Origin: UBA1660 sp964462035
Lineage (GTDB): Bacteria; Myxococcota_A; Polyangia; Polyangiales; Houyiibacteriaceae
Length of the DNA: 64,000 nt
NCBI GenBank assembly: GCA_964462035.1
Contig: CAYXAP010000001.1
Location: 372,001-436,000, forward strand
Direction of reading: 5' to 3'
Shown: positions 7,578-16,797 of the stretch, piece after piece
Position numbering within the stretch: the stretch's first letter is position 1
Layout: every line of letters begins with the position of its first letter
Made by a program: the position numbers and the translations under genes
The notes under the pieces: generated by a model
Seen by the model: the letters and a program-made list of their open reading frames with translations, nothing else
Database searches by the model: none
What the model was told of the DNA's origin: nothing

Positions 7578-8447
7578 ATGCGTCGATTGACATCCGTTCT
7601 CGGTAATTCTCAGCGCCTCGACGGAGGCGCCATGTTCGGCAACGCACCCCGCCCGCTCTGGCAGCGCTGGATCGAGCCCGACGAGCTCAACCGCATCCCG
7701 CTCGCCTGCCGCACCTTGCTCGTCGAAGAGGAAGAGCCCGCCCGCCGGATCCTCTTCGAGGCCGGGATCGGTGCCTTCTTCCCGCCGAAGCTCCGCGAGC
7801 GCTTCGGTGTCCAGGAGTCGGAGCACGTACTCCTCTCGAACCTCGAGGCGCTCGGCGTCGCGCCGGAAGCGATCGACGTGATCGTCCTCTCGCACCTCCA
7901 CTTCGACCACGTGGGTGGGCTGCTGACTCCCTACGCCGAGGACCAGCCGCCGACGCTCGCCTTCCCCGATGCCCACTACGTCGTCGGACAATCCGCGTGG
8001 GAGCGCGCCAAGAACCCGCACTCCCGTGACCGTGCCTCGTTCATCCCGGAGCTGCCGGGGCTGCTCGAGGCCACTGGCAAGCTCGAGGTGGTGAGCGGCG
8101 AGCGGTCCGAGACGCTCGGGCCGGACTATCGGCTCCACCGTTCCGACGGCCACACGCCTGGCCTCTGCCTGGCGGAGATCCCCACGGAGGACGGACCGGT
8201 GGTCTTCGCCGCCGACCTCATCCCAGGCCGCGCGTGGATGCACCTGCCGATCACGATGGGCTACGACCGCTACCCCGAACGGCTGATCGACGAGAAGGAA
8301 GCGCTCCTCTCCGACCTCCTGGAGCGGGGCGGGCGCCTCTTCTTCACCCACGATCCGGAGGTCGCCATGGCCGAAGTCACGCGTGATGACAGAGGACGCT
8401 TCGCTCCGGGGGAACAATGGGCGACAATCGAACGACTGGGTTCTTGA
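7578..8447 (+). CDS. Metallo-beta-lactamase-fold hydrolase
   Basis: The 289-residue protein has the metal-binding signature HLHFDHVGG at about residues 106-114, and later a DG-H pattern (SDGHTPG) and an acidic AADLIPG that complete a dinuclear zinc site. The N-terminal LDGGAMFG is typical of a subfamily of cytoplasmic MBL hydrolases (lactonase/quinol-type), which supports the start at 7578 over an internal ATG at 7632. The substrate cannot be told. A 9-base palindrome (ATGAGTCAT, 7571-7579) covers the start codon. Confidence 0.9.
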   Translation: MRRLTSVLGNSQRLDGGAMFGNAPRPLWQRWIEPDELNRIPLACRTLLVEEEEPARRILFEAGIGAFFPPKLRERFGVQESEHVLLSNLEALGVAPEAIDVIVLSHLHFDHVGGLLTPYAEDQPPTLAFPDAHYVVGQSAWERAKNPHSRDRASFIPELPGLLEATGKLEVVSGERSETLGPDYRLHRSDGHTPGLCLAEIPTEDGPVVFAADLIPGRAWMHLPITMGYDRYPERLIDEKEALLSDLLERGGRLFFTHDPEVAMAEVTRDDRGRFAPGEQWATIERLGS

Positions 8448-8499
8448 ACCGGCTCAGACCGCCCCTTATAAGAGGTGCCCCACTCGGGGCCCGTCTCCA

Positions 8500-9369
8500 A
8501 TGATGGACGAAGACCAACCGCCTCACCGATTGCCACCCGGGACCATCGTCGATGGTCGCTACCGCATCACGATGCGCAACGGGTACGCCGGCGGAGTCGC
8601 GACCTACACCGCGACGCACTTGGTGGTGGGCCGGAACGTGCAGCTGGAGCTGCTGACCCGGAGCGAGGACAAGGCCAAGCGTCGCTTCCGCCGTGGCGGC
8701 CGGCTGCTCGGCCTGATGAACCACCCGAACATCGTCGGCCTCTACGACATGGGGCTCTATCAGAACGAGTTCCCGTACATGTCGCTCGAGTACCTCGAAG
8801 GGCACACGCTCCAGGAGCGCTCGGAGCAGGGCGGCCCGATGGCCGTGCCCGAGGTGGTCCGGATCGCCCACGAGCTGCTGGCGGCCCTCGGCTACGTGCA
8901 CGAACGCCGCATCGTCCACCGTGCGCTCTCCACGTCGAAGATCCGCATCGGCGCCGACTGGAGTGGGCGCGAGACCATCACGGTGACCGGCTTCACCATG
9001 AGCCGGGACCTCGGCAGCCCGCCCTCGAGCTCCTTCAGCAGCCCCGATCAGACGGCGCTGGCCGACTTCGCCCACGTCGCCCCCGAGCAGATCCTCTCGC
9101 CCGAGTCGGTGGATCAGCGGGCCGACCTCTATGCGGCGGCGGTCACTCTCTACCAGCTGCTCGCCGGTCAGCTCCCCTTCCCACAGACCAACATCTCCGA
9201 GCTCGGCGAGGCCATCGTCCACGGCACCCCCGAGCCCCTGAGCGCCCACGGAGTGCCGGAGTCACTGGAGTCGATCATCTTCCAGTGCCTCGCCAAGAGC
9301 CCCGAGAGTCGCTTCCCCGACGCCCACTCGGTTCGGGTCGCGATCCACCAAGCGCTCCCCCACGGTTGA
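8500..9369 (+). CDS. Ser/Thr pseudokinase
   Basis: The 289-residue protein has the overall Hanks-kinase fold: start of the N-lobe at GRYRITMRNGYAGG, hinge-like MSLEYLEGHTL, catalytic-loop position RRIVHRALSTSKI, and C-lobe APEQILSPESVDQRADLYA. All three catalytic elements are lost. The beta-3 lysine position reads VQLELL (Glu50), HRD is HRA (Ala142), and DFG is replaced by GFT (164-166). It therefore should not catalyse phosphotransfer and probably acts as a scaffold or allosteric partner. The start ATG at 8500 follows a 52-base spacer from the MBL gene; the pair may be cotranscribed. A secreted subtilase gene follows after 33 bases. Confidence 0.9.
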   Translation: MMDEDQPPHRLPPGTIVDGRYRITMRNGYAGGVATYTATHLVVGRNVQLELLTRSEDKAKRRFRRGGRLLGLMNHPNIVGLYDMGLYQNEFPYMSLEYLEGHTLQERSEQGGPMAVPEVVRIAHELLAALGYVHERRIVHRALSTSKIRIGADWSGRETITVTGFTMSRDLGSPPSSSFSSPDQTALADFAHVAPEQILSPESVDQRADLYAAAVTLYQLLAGQLPFPQTNISELGEAIVHGTPEPLSAHGVPESLESIIFQCLAKSPESRFPDAHSVRVAIHQALPHG

Positions 9370-9402
9370 TCCCGGCGGGTCGGTCCACCACCATCCGCGG
9401 CG

Positions 9403-11313
9403 ATGGCCAACCGACATCTCACCCTCGGGTCTCTCGCGCTGGTGCTCGCCGCTTGCGGCGGCGAGTCGCAGACCCAGACCACCACCACCACTTCGACGTC
9501 TGCGACGACCGGCGAGACCGCCACCGAGCCCAGCAGTCCGTGGGACGCGCTGAGCGGCGCCGCCCTCCGCACCTATGTGCGCGATGGCGCGATGGCGCGC
9601 CTGGCAGAGATTCAGCCGGAGGTGACCGCCGAGGCGCTCGACCGTTGGCTCGAGAGCCCCGACGACGCCCCACCGCTGAAGGGGCGTACGGTCGAGCGGC
9701 TCTTCGACCTGGGCGCGGTGGCGCTCGCAGCCGGCGACCTCGATCGGGCGGAGAAGATCGTGCGACTGGTGCGGGCCCGCGCGAAGAACCGCAACAGCGC
9801 GTTCGCCGGCAACACCATCCTCGCCGAGATCGCGCGCCGCCGCCGCAGCGGTGACGACGCTCGACGAGGCGCCATCGTGGCGGTCTTCCAGGAGCTGCCC
9901 CGCACCCGCTTCGGCTCCGCGACGGTCATCTTCCAGATCTTCCAGGCGCCAGAGCAGCTCGCCGCGAACCTCGGGCAGATCCACCAGCAGCTCGTGTCGC
10001 TCGAGACCGCCAGTGACGCGCTCTACTTCGAGCAGATCCTGCCCTCCATCGTGGAGAACCGAGCGCTCTTCCTCTCGGCCATCGAGCAGGTCCGCGCGAT
10101 CCACGACGCCGGTGACGAGCTCGAGGAGTACGAGTTCGGAACGGTGGACCTCGAAGGGGCCCGCGACGCGCAGGAAGTCGTGATCGGCGTGTGGGACGTC
10201 GGCACCAACCCGGAGCTCTTCAGCGAGCAGCTCTACACGAACCCGAACGAAGAGCCGAACGGCGAGGACGACGACGACAACGGCCAGGTCGACGACATCC
10301 ACGGCATCGCCTCGGACATCGGCGAGACCACCAACGCCGACCTGCTCTATCGTCCGGACGACGCAGTGCTCGCAGAGTACAAGCCCTTCCTGCGAGGGAT
10401 CATGGACCTGCGGGCCGGCATGGCCAGCACCGAAGCCGCCCAGCGCGTGCTCACCCTGATGCGCAGCGCCGACAGCCCCGAGGCGCTCGAGCACCTCGAC
10501 ATCAACCTCGACGCCATCGGCGAGTGGGCACACGGCACCCACGTCGCCGGCATCATGCTCGCGGGCATCCCGCAGGCGAAGCTGGCGATCTTCCGCAGCG
10601 CCTGGGCCGGCGAGGCGCGCCTCTATCACCACCGTGGCCCCACCGACGAGGAGCTCGAGGCCGAGCGCGCGAACGCTCTCGCGGTCGCGGCCTTCGCGAA
10701 GGCCAACAACGTTCGGGTCATCAACGCGAGCCTCGGCTTCGCGACCGAATACGTCGCCAACCAGCTCCGCCACGAGGGCGACGTGTACGAGAACGACGAG
10801 CAGGTCATGGAGCGCGCGCGCGCCATCCAGGCCCATCGAGCGGAGACCTGGCGTCAGGCCATCGCGGCTGCGCCCGACACCCTCTTCGTCGTCGCCGCCG
10901 GCAACAGCAACCAGGACGTCGTCGAGTACGCGCCCGTGCCGGCGAGCCTGCAGGCGCCGAATCTCCTGACCGTCGGCGCCGTCGACCGCTATGGCCAGTG
11001 GGCGACCTTCACCAACTCCAACACCGAGCGCGTGAAGGTCTTCGACTTCGGCGTGGAAGTCCCGAGCCTGGTGCCGGACGGTGAGACGGTCCCGCTCTCC
11101 GGGACCAGCATGGCGTCGCCGAACACCGCCAACCTGGCCGCGAAGCTCATCGCGTTGAATCCGGAGCTGACGCCCGCGCAGGTGATCACCATCATCCAGG
11201 AGACGGCCGACCCCATCGCCGAGCCCTTCGAGGGCGCCATCGCCAACGAGGTGAAGGCCGTCGAGCGAGTCCGTAGCGAACGCCCGAGCCGCGGTCGGCG
11301 TCGCGGCCGTTGA
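9403..11313 (+). CDS. Subtilisin-like (S8) serine protease lipoprotein
   Basis: A 636-residue secreted protease. The signal peptide ends in the lipobox LAAC (about residue 18), followed by a Thr-rich linker. The catalytic triad is visible: Asp in GVWDVGT (about 265), His in AHGTHVAGI (about 377) and Ser in GTSMASPNTA (about 567), with the oxyanion Asn in VAAGNSNQD. The spacing between Asp and His (~110 residues) is longer than in typical subtilisins and holds an acidic DDDDNGQVDD stretch, possibly a calcium site. The ~240 residues before the protease domain look helical and may be a propeptide. The stop overlaps the next ATG, indicating translational coupling with the following lipoprotein. 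Confidence 0.93.
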   Translation: MANRHLTLGSLALVLAACGGESQTQTTTTTSTSATTGETATEPSSPWDALSGAALRTYVRDGAMARLAEIQPEVTAEALDRWLESPDDAPPLKGRTVERLFDLGAVALAAGDLDRAEKIVRLVRARAKNRNSAFAGNTILAEIARRRRSGDDARRGAIVAVFQELPRTRFGSATVIFQIFQAPEQLAANLGQIHQQLVSLETASDALYFEQILPSIVENRALFLSAIEQVRAIHDAGDELEEYEFGTVDLEGARDAQEVVIGVWDVGTNPELFSEQLYTNPNEEPNGEDDDDNGQVDDIHGIASDIGETTNADLLYRPDDAVLAEYKPFLRGIMDLRAGMASTEAAQRVLTLMRSADSPEALEHLDINLDAIGEWAHGTHVAGIMLAGIPQAKLAIFRSAWAGEARLYHHRGPTDEELEAERANALAVAAFAKANNVRVINASLGFATEYVANQLRHEGDVYENDEQVMERARAIQAHRAETWRQAIAAAPDTLFVVAAGNSNQDVVEYAPVPASLQAPNLLTVGAVDRYGQWATFTNSNTERVKVFDFGVEVPSLVPDGETVPLSGTSMASPNTANLAAKLIALNPELTPAQVITIIQETADPIAEPFEGAIANEVKAVERVRSERPSRGRRRGR

Positions 11314-12314
11314 TGCGTTCGCTTCCTGCGCTCTTGCTCCTCCTCGCCGCCTGCGACTGCGCCGGCGGCGATGGCGAGCCCGACCTACCCGCGGCGGAGC
11401 CGGCGGACCTGCTCGCGTACTTCCCTTCCGCGCCCGGCGACCGCTGGCGGTACGACGCCGCGGGCGAGAAGAGCACTCGCGCGATCAGCTTCGCCGACGG
11501 AGTGGACGCGACCCCCCGTCGCGTCGTCCTGACCGGTGGTGACCTGATGGGTCCCCGCTACCACGAGGTGAGCGATGAGGGCGTCTTCCTGGTGACCCCC
11601 AACGGCGAGCCGATCGGAACGCTCCTCGATGCGCCGGTCCAGGAAGGGCACGAGTGGAACTATGTCTTCGGCGATGTGGGCTGCGAGGCGCGCTACGTCT
11701 CCGTGAGCCGGAGCGTCGACGTCGCCGGCCTCACGCTGGAGGCCTGCATCGAGGTCGAGCGGACCTGCACTCACCCGGCCGGTACACCCTTTCCGGTGGA
11801 GACCGCCGAGATCCACACCGAGGTCTACTGCCCCGGTGTGGGTCGTGTTCGGGAGCACACGCGCATCGAGCCGCCGCCGCCCGGCTCCGACTCCGCCGAG
11901 CGAACGGACGAGCTCGTCTTCTATCGAGTGCTCGGCTCGCCCGCGCCGGCGATCCCCGAGGCCTTCACGTGTGACCACTTCCTGCTGGTCGACACCGATC
12001 TGCGCGCCGCGTGCGGACGGGCACTGCCACGGCTCACCGAGGTGGACCTGGAGGAGGGTTGCCGGATGACCTTCGGGGCCGCGAACGCGCCCGCGATCAC
12101 GGTGACTGGTCAGCGCTACCCGGAGGACGCGACCGAGGCGAACCTCGACGATCTGAGGGACGCCAACGCCGTGTTGGTGGGCACCGACGACGCGGTGTCG
12201 CAGGGCTATCTGCAGGAGCGGCACGCCATCGCGGTCGCTGCCCCTTCGGGGCTCTGTGCGGCGGACCGCCTCGAGCGCCTCGGGCCGCTTCTACAGTCGC
12301 TGGTCCGTCGCTGA
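11313..12314 (+). CDS. Unknown lipoprotein coupled to the subtilase
   Basis: A 333-residue protein with a classic lipoprotein signal (LLLLLAAC then DCAGGDG). The start ATG overlaps the subtilase stop as TGATG, so translation is coupled. The body has repeated short beta-strand-like segments and several cysteines (for example DVGCEARYV and LEACIEVERTC), as expected for a periplasmic or surface protein. No catalytic motif is recognised. It could be an accessory, inhibitor or substrate-binding partner of the protease, but this rests only on gene order. Confidence 0.8.
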   Translation: MRSLPALLLLLAACDCAGGDGEPDLPAAEPADLLAYFPSAPGDRWRYDAAGEKSTRAISFADGVDATPRRVVLTGGDLMGPRYHEVSDEGVFLVTPNGEPIGTLLDAPVQEGHEWNYVFGDVGCEARYVSVSRSVDVAGLTLEACIEVERTCTHPAGTPFPVETAEIHTEVYCPGVGRVREHTRIEPPPPGSDSAERTDELVFYRVLGSPAPAIPEAFTCDHFLLVDTDLRAACGRALPRLTEVDLEEGCRMTFGAANAPAITVTGQRYPEDATEANLDDLRDANAVLVGTDDAVSQGYLQERHAIAVAAPSGLCAADRLERLGPLLQSLVRR

Positions 12315-12407
12315 GAAGGGTCTTCGCTGGGTGGTTTGCCGCCCCTCCGACCCGCGACTACCTTCCACGACGGAGGCGGTGCCGATTCGGCATCGAGGAG
12401 GAAACAC

Positions 12408-13229
12408 ATGATTGACTTCACGCGGTGGCAAGCCACCGCCTTCGCCCTTCTTGCGCTCGCGGCGGTCGGCTGCGGCGACGACGACTCGTTCTTCCACCAG
12501 GGCAACGACACGAGTCGCGCCATCGACCAGGAGTACTGCCGATGCGAGCCTGACCCCGCGGCTTGTCGAACGGAGGTCGCGGAGGACTATTCGTCTGCGT
12601 CGGACGAGGTTGAGCTCGACTGCCTGGCCGCCAACTACGGCCCCTATGCCTCGAGCCTCGACTCCAACTTCCGCTGCGAGCTCGCCGCCCAGTCCGAGCT
12701 CCGCTCCTGCGTGGCGGGCGCGACGTGCGGTGGAGCCGACTTCGACACCTGTGAGAGCCAGTTCGGCGCCGCGCGCGAAGCGTGTCCCCCGGCCGACGAC
12801 GCGACGCTCGAGATGTTCTTCGATGCGGCTGGCGCCTGCTACGACGAGCGAATCGTGGGACCGCCGGAGGGCGGTTGCCCCAACTCGACTGCTAGCGGCA
12901 CCGGGAACGTGCTCTCCGTGAGCACCATCGGGCGTGGTCACGATGTGGACCTCGACTGTGGTGGGCTCGACGCACCCGATGTGACCGTCTCCTGGACGGC
13001 ACCCTCCACCGGGACCTTCGCCATCAGCACGCTCGGCAGCGACTACGACACACTCCTCGGCATCCTCTCCAGCTGCGGTGGCGAGGAGCTCGCCTGCAAC
13101 GACGACGGAGAAGTGGACCTCACTTCGTACATCGAGCTCTCCGCGACGGCCGGCACCGAGTACATCATCGTGCTCTCCGGCTTCTCGGACGATGCAGGCA
13201 ACGCGCGGCTGTCCATTACCGCGCTCTGA
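12408..13229 (+). CDS. Cys-rich lipoprotein with C-terminal PPC-like beta domain
   Basis: A 273-residue lipoprotein: hydrophobic signal ending AAVGC, then GDDD. GAGGAGG 7-13 bases upstream of the ATG at 12408 is a strong ribosome-binding site. The N-terminal half is Cys-rich (YCRCEPDPAACRTEV, CVAGATCGGADFDTCES), suggesting disulfide-bonded modules. The C-terminal ~110 residues (FAISTLGSDYDTLLGI, then IIVLSGFSDDAGNARLSI) match the pattern of bacterial pre-peptidase C-terminal (PPC) domains, which are common in secreted proteins next to proteases. A short dyad, TGCCGA-T-TCGGCA at 12380-12392, lies in the leader just before the ribosome-binding site. Confidence 0.8.
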   Translation: MIDFTRWQATAFALLALAAVGCGDDDSFFHQGNDTSRAIDQEYCRCEPDPAACRTEVAEDYSSASDEVELDCLAANYGPYASSLDSNFRCELAAQSELRSCVAGATCGGADFDTCESQFGAAREACPPADDATLEMFFDAAGACYDERIVGPPEGGCPNSTASGTGNVLSVSTIGRGHDVDLDCGGLDAPDVTVSWTAPSTGTFAISTLGSDYDTLLGILSSCGGEELACNDDGEVDLTSYIELSATAGTEYIIVLSGFSDDAGNARLSITAL

Positions 13230-13296
13230 GCTGCCCGCCATCGGGGAGTTGGCCACTGCGCTTGGCGGGAGCGCTTCTCGCCGTCAAGGTGCGACC

Positions 13297-15618
13297 GTGC
13301 GTACCGCTCGACACCTTCTCTTTGCGCTCTGCGTCTCGGTGGCCGTCAGCTGCGGAGACGACCCCTTCACTCGCGTCGAAGTGGTGCTGGCCGACCTGGA
13401 GGGTGAGTCGGTCGAGCTCGAGTTGATCCTCGCCGACGCTCGGCATCGCACCTGGGCGAGCGGGGCCACCGAGCGCTTCGAGCCCGTTCTCGAACGGGGT
13501 ACCCCCTTTCACCTTCGGATCGTCACTCAGCCGGAGGCCACCGACCGTCGTTGTTTCGCACCCCTGCGCGAGCTCCGAGTGGGAGAGCGTCCGCGGGTTC
13601 GCTGTCGAGTGGAGCGCGTCTGTGACGGGCTCGAGGACGTGTCACTGCCCAGCGAGGTTCGCTTCGAGGACGCCTTCCCCTCGCTGGAGTGGCCGGAGCG
13701 CATGGAGGAAGGCGCGCCACGCTCCTACGCGGATGTCGACCGTGCCGGGGGCCATCTCTATCTGGCCTCTGGCTTCGGAGAGGTCTTTCGCTTCGAGGAC
13801 GACGCCGCCACGACGACGATGACGGAGGTGCTCGACATCGAGGACCGGGTCCACTTCGACCCGGGCGAGGGGCTCTTCGCGCTCGCGCTCCATCCGCGCT
13901 TTCCCTCGGTGCCCCATCTCTTCGTTCAGTACTTGGAAGATGGTGCCGGGGCGGTCCACCTCTCCCGATTCACCTCGATGGACGAGGGCGCGAGCTTCGA
14001 CCCCGACAGCGAGGTCGACATCCTCACGTTGCCCAAGCCGGATGGGCGGGACCACAACGGCGGCCTGCTCCGCTTCGGTCCGGATGGCATGCTCTGGACC
14101 TCCTTCGGAGACGGTGGCTTCACCATTCCACCGCTGACGAACGCCCAGGAGCTCGACAACCTCCACGGCACGATCATCCGCATCGACGTGGACGGCGAGC
14201 TTCCGTACGAGGTGCCGCCCGACAACCCGTTCCTGGACGTGCCGGACGCTCGCCCGGAGATCTGGGCTTACGGCTTGCGGAACGTGTTCCGAGGTGCGTT
14301 CGACCGGGAGACCGGCGAGCTCTTCGTCGGCGACGTGGGCGGAGCGCTCTTCGAGGAGCTCGACCGGATCGACGCCGGCGCCAACTACGGCTGGCCCATC
14401 CGCGAGGGCTTCGTCTGCCAAGACGGGTCGGAGAGCTGCCCGAGCGAGGGCTTCGTCGAGCCCATCCACACCTACGAGCACACGGAGGTCTATCACGCGA
14501 TCATCGGCGGCCCCGTCTATCGTGGCCGAGCGCTCGATGGTCTCAGTGGTAGCCTGCTCTTCGCCGACTACCAGACCGGGGAGATCTTCGCGCTGCGTGA
14601 TCCCTACGGAACGCCGGAGCTCGAAGTGCTCGGTGATTCGGGAGCGGCAGTGGTCGCCTTCCTGCAGGACGAGGACGGAGAGGTGCTGATCCTCGGTTTT
14701 GGTGGGGGCTTGCTTCGCATGCGCCCCGCCGAGCCGGGTATCGACGCCCCTTCGCGGCTGTCCAACACGGGCTGCATGGACCGCCAGGACCCGGCGGTGC
14801 CCAGGAGCGGGTTCGTGCCCTACGACATCGAGGCCCCCCTGTGGTCGGACGGCGCGAGCAAACGTCGCTGGGTCTTCCTGCCCGACGGTGAGCGAATCTC
14901 GTGGGACGGTTCGGGCGACGCCGAGCTCCCGCCGGGCAGCGCCTTGCTCAAGGAGTTCAGCCGTGACGGCCGTCGGCTCGAGACCCGCGTCATTCTCCAT
15001 CAGGCGGACGGCCGGTGGTTGGCGCTCTCCTATCGCTGGAACGAGGATGGGAGCGACGCGACGTTGGTGGAGGACCCGATCGAGACGACCATCGACGGTC
15101 GCCCTTGGCTCTTCCCAGACCCGGGCCAGTGCCCGACCTGCCACACGGATGCCGCCGGCTTCAGCCTCGGAATGACCGCACGACAGGTGGTCCCCGACAA
15201 CGACCGTGGCTATCCCGTGCTCGCCCGAGCACGGGTCGTGCCCCCCGAGGCGCCGGACCTCGCGTCGTTGGTCGACCCGATGGACGATTCGGCGCCGGTC
15301 GACGTGCGCGCGCGCTCGTTCCTCCATGCGAACTGCAGCGGCTGTCATCGACCGGAGCACCCGATCCGCGCTCGCCTCGACCTGCGCTTCGGGACCGAGC
15401 TGGGCGCGACCGGGCTGTGCGACATCCCGGTCGTGTCGGATCTGGGCATTCGCGACGCGCGCATCGTCGCACCGGGCGAGCCGGACCGTTCGATCCTCTG
15501 GCACCGGGCCACGAGTCGAGAGCCCCGGGTGCAGATGCCGCCGCTCGCCACCTTCGAGCTTCCGGCAGCGGCTGGGGTGCTCGAGGCCTGGATCGTGGGG
15601 CTCGAACGCTGCGAGTGA
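13297..15618 (+). CDS. PQQ-type sugar dehydrogenase (GSDH) fused to a diheme cytochrome c domain, lipoprotein
   Basis: A 773-residue fusion starting at GTG 13297 (AAGGTG is 6 bases upstream), with a signal ending VAVSC. Residues about 110-480 are a glucose/sorbosone-dehydrogenase beta-propeller: GLFALALHPRFPSVPHLFV, KPDGRDHNGGLLRFGPDGML, YGLRNVFRGAFD and GANYGWPIREG. The C-terminal ~270 residues carry two c-type heme motifs, CPTCH (about 611) and CSGCH (about 682). They resemble the SO2930-type diheme cytochrome region (DIEAPLWSDGASKRRW). The enzyme would oxidise a sugar or alcohol outside the inner membrane and pass electrons through its own hemes. A GSDH-cytochrome fusion on a single lipoprotein is uncommon. 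It is the last gene of the lipoprotein run. Confidence 0.92.
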   Translation: MRTARHLLFALCVSVAVSCGDDPFTRVEVVLADLEGESVELELILADARHRTWASGATERFEPVLERGTPFHLRIVTQPEATDRRCFAPLRELRVGERPRVRCRVERVCDGLEDVSLPSEVRFEDAFPSLEWPERMEEGAPRSYADVDRAGGHLYLASGFGEVFRFEDDAATTTMTEVLDIEDRVHFDPGEGLFALALHPRFPSVPHLFVQYLEDGAGAVHLSRFTSMDEGASFDPDSEVDILTLPKPDGRDHNGGLLRFGPDGMLWTSFGDGGFTIPPLTNAQELDNLHGTIIRIDVDGELPYEVPPDNPFLDVPDARPEIWAYGLRNVFRGAFDRETGELFVGDVGGALFEELDRIDAGANYGWPIREGFVCQDGSESCPSEGFVEPIHTYEHTEVYHAIIGGPVYRGRALDGLSGSLLFADYQTGEIFALRDPYGTPELEVLGDSGAAVVAFLQDEDGEVLILGFGGGLLRMRPAEPGIDAPSRLSNTGCMDRQDPAVPRSGFVPYDIEAPLWSDGASKRRWVFLPDGERISWDGSGDAELPPGSALLKEFSRDGRRLETRVILHQADGRWLALSYRWNEDGSDATLVEDPIETTIDGRPWLFPDPGQCPTCHTDAAGFSLGMTARQVVPDNDRGYPVLARARVVPPEAPDLASLVDPMDDSAPVDVRARSFLHANCSGCHRPEHPIRARLDLRFGTELGATGLCDIPVVSDLGIRDARIVAPGEPDRSILWHRATSREPRVQMPPLATFELPAAAGVLEAWIVGLERCE

Positions 15619-15624
15619 TGTCAT

Positions 15625-15647
15625 AATCGGAACCTGATTCTGTTTTT
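15625..15647 (+). terminator. Small AT-rich hairpin with T run after the GSDH fusion gene
   Basis: AATCGG (from 15625) can pair with CTGATT (ending 15639) including one G-U pair, with a 3-base loop, followed by CTGTTTTT to 15647. It lies 7 bases after the stop at 15618. The stem is short; the same AT-rich patch could instead contribute to a promoter for the next gene. Confidence 0.4.
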
Positions 15648-15701
15648 AGGTAGCGCTTCCATCCACGTCTCGTCTGACGGGGCCGAGAGGACGGGAACAC
15701 C

Positions 15702-16787
15702 ATGCTTCAGACTCAGAACACGGCGCCGAAGGCGAGAGACACCATGCTCACCGAGACCACCAAGGTCGTCATCCATCAGGCCGGCTCCTATGACCGGCTG
15801 AAGGTCGAGAGGGCCGACCTCGCGCCGCCCAAGGCGGACCAGGTGCAGATCGAGGTGCGCGCGACGGGCGTGAACTACGCCGACGTCGTCGTGCGGATGG
15901 GGCTCTACGCCTCGGCGAAGGAGCTGGTCGGCTGGCCGATCACGCCCGGCTTCGAGGTCGCCGGCGTCGTGACGGCGGTGGGCTCGAAGGTCACCGACCT
16001 GCGGGTGGGCGACCGGGTGATGGGTGTGACGCTCTTCGACGGCTACTCGTCCGCGCTCAACGTGCCTCGCAAGCAGGTCTTCGCGCTGCCGGAGGGGCTC
16101 AGCTTCGTGGAGGGGGCGTCGCTGCCAGCAGTCTTCATGACGGGTTGGTTCGCGCTCCACTTCCTCGCCCATCCACGCAAGGGTGACCGGGTGCTCGTTC
16201 ACAGCGCTGCCGGCGGCGTCGGCGGGACGCTCGTGCAGCTGCTGAAGCGTCAGGGCTGTGAGGTCGTCGGCGTGGTCGGTGGCTCCCACAAGGTGGAGCC
16301 GGCGCGCGAGCTCGGCTGCGACCACGTCATCGACAAATCGACCGAAGACCTCTGGCATCGCGCCGAGGCGATCTCGCCGCGCGGCTACGACCTGGTCCTC
16401 GACGCCAACGGTGTCGCGACGCTGAAGCAGAGCTACGAGCACCTGCGCCCCGCCGGCAAGCTCGTGGTCTACGGCTTTGCCACGATGATGCCGAAGACCG
16501 GCGGCCGGCCGAACTACCTCAAGCTGGCCGTCGACTACCTCCGCACGCCACGCTTCAACCCGCTCGACCTCACCAACGAGTCCCGGAGCGTGCTCGCGTT
16601 CAACCTCAGCTACCTCTTCGAGCGCAACGAGCTGCTCCACGAAGCGATGAGCGATCTGAACGCCTGGCTCGCAGCCGGCGAGATCCGGCCGCTGAAGACG
16701 ACGACCTATCCGCTCGCGAAGGTCGCCGATGCCCACCGCGACATCGAGTCCGGCAAGACCGTCGGCAAGCTCGTTCTCGAGCCCTGA
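15702..16787 (+). CDS. Zinc-free medium-chain dehydrogenase/quinone oxidoreductase (VAT-1-like)
   Basis: The 361-residue protein has the GroES-like N-terminal fold of MDR enzymes (RATGVNYADVVVRMGLY, WPITPGFEVAGVV) and a Rossmann nucleotide-binding segment, VHSAAGGVGGTLVQLLK. The residues that bind catalytic zinc in alcohol dehydrogenases are absent, placing it with NADPH:quinone reductases and VAT-1 homologues. A second start at 15744 (MLTETTK) would remove 14 residues that look non-structural. It ends 10 bases before the stop of convergent cydB. Confidence 0.9.
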   Translation: MLQTQNTAPKARDTMLTETTKVVIHQAGSYDRLKVERADLAPPKADQVQIEVRATGVNYADVVVRMGLYASAKELVGWPITPGFEVAGVVTAVGSKVTDLRVGDRVMGVTLFDGYSSALNVPRKQVFALPEGLSFVEGASLPAVFMTGWFALHFLAHPRKGDRVLVHSAAGGVGGTLVQLLKRQGCEVVGVVGGSHKVEPARELGCDHVIDKSTEDLWHRAEAISPRGYDLVLDANGVATLKQSYEHLRPAGKLVVYGFATMMPKTGGRPNYLKLAVDYLRTPRFNPLDLTNESRSVLAFNLSYLFERNELLHEAMSDLNAWLAAGEIRPLKTTTYPLAKVADAHRDIESGKTVGKLVLEP

Positions 16788-16797
16788 GGTCGAGCGC

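Noticed and set aside
13642..15624. 660-codon minus-strand frame over the GSDH-cytochrome gene
   Set aside because: It is antisense to a gene with propeller and heme motifs and has no domain of its own.
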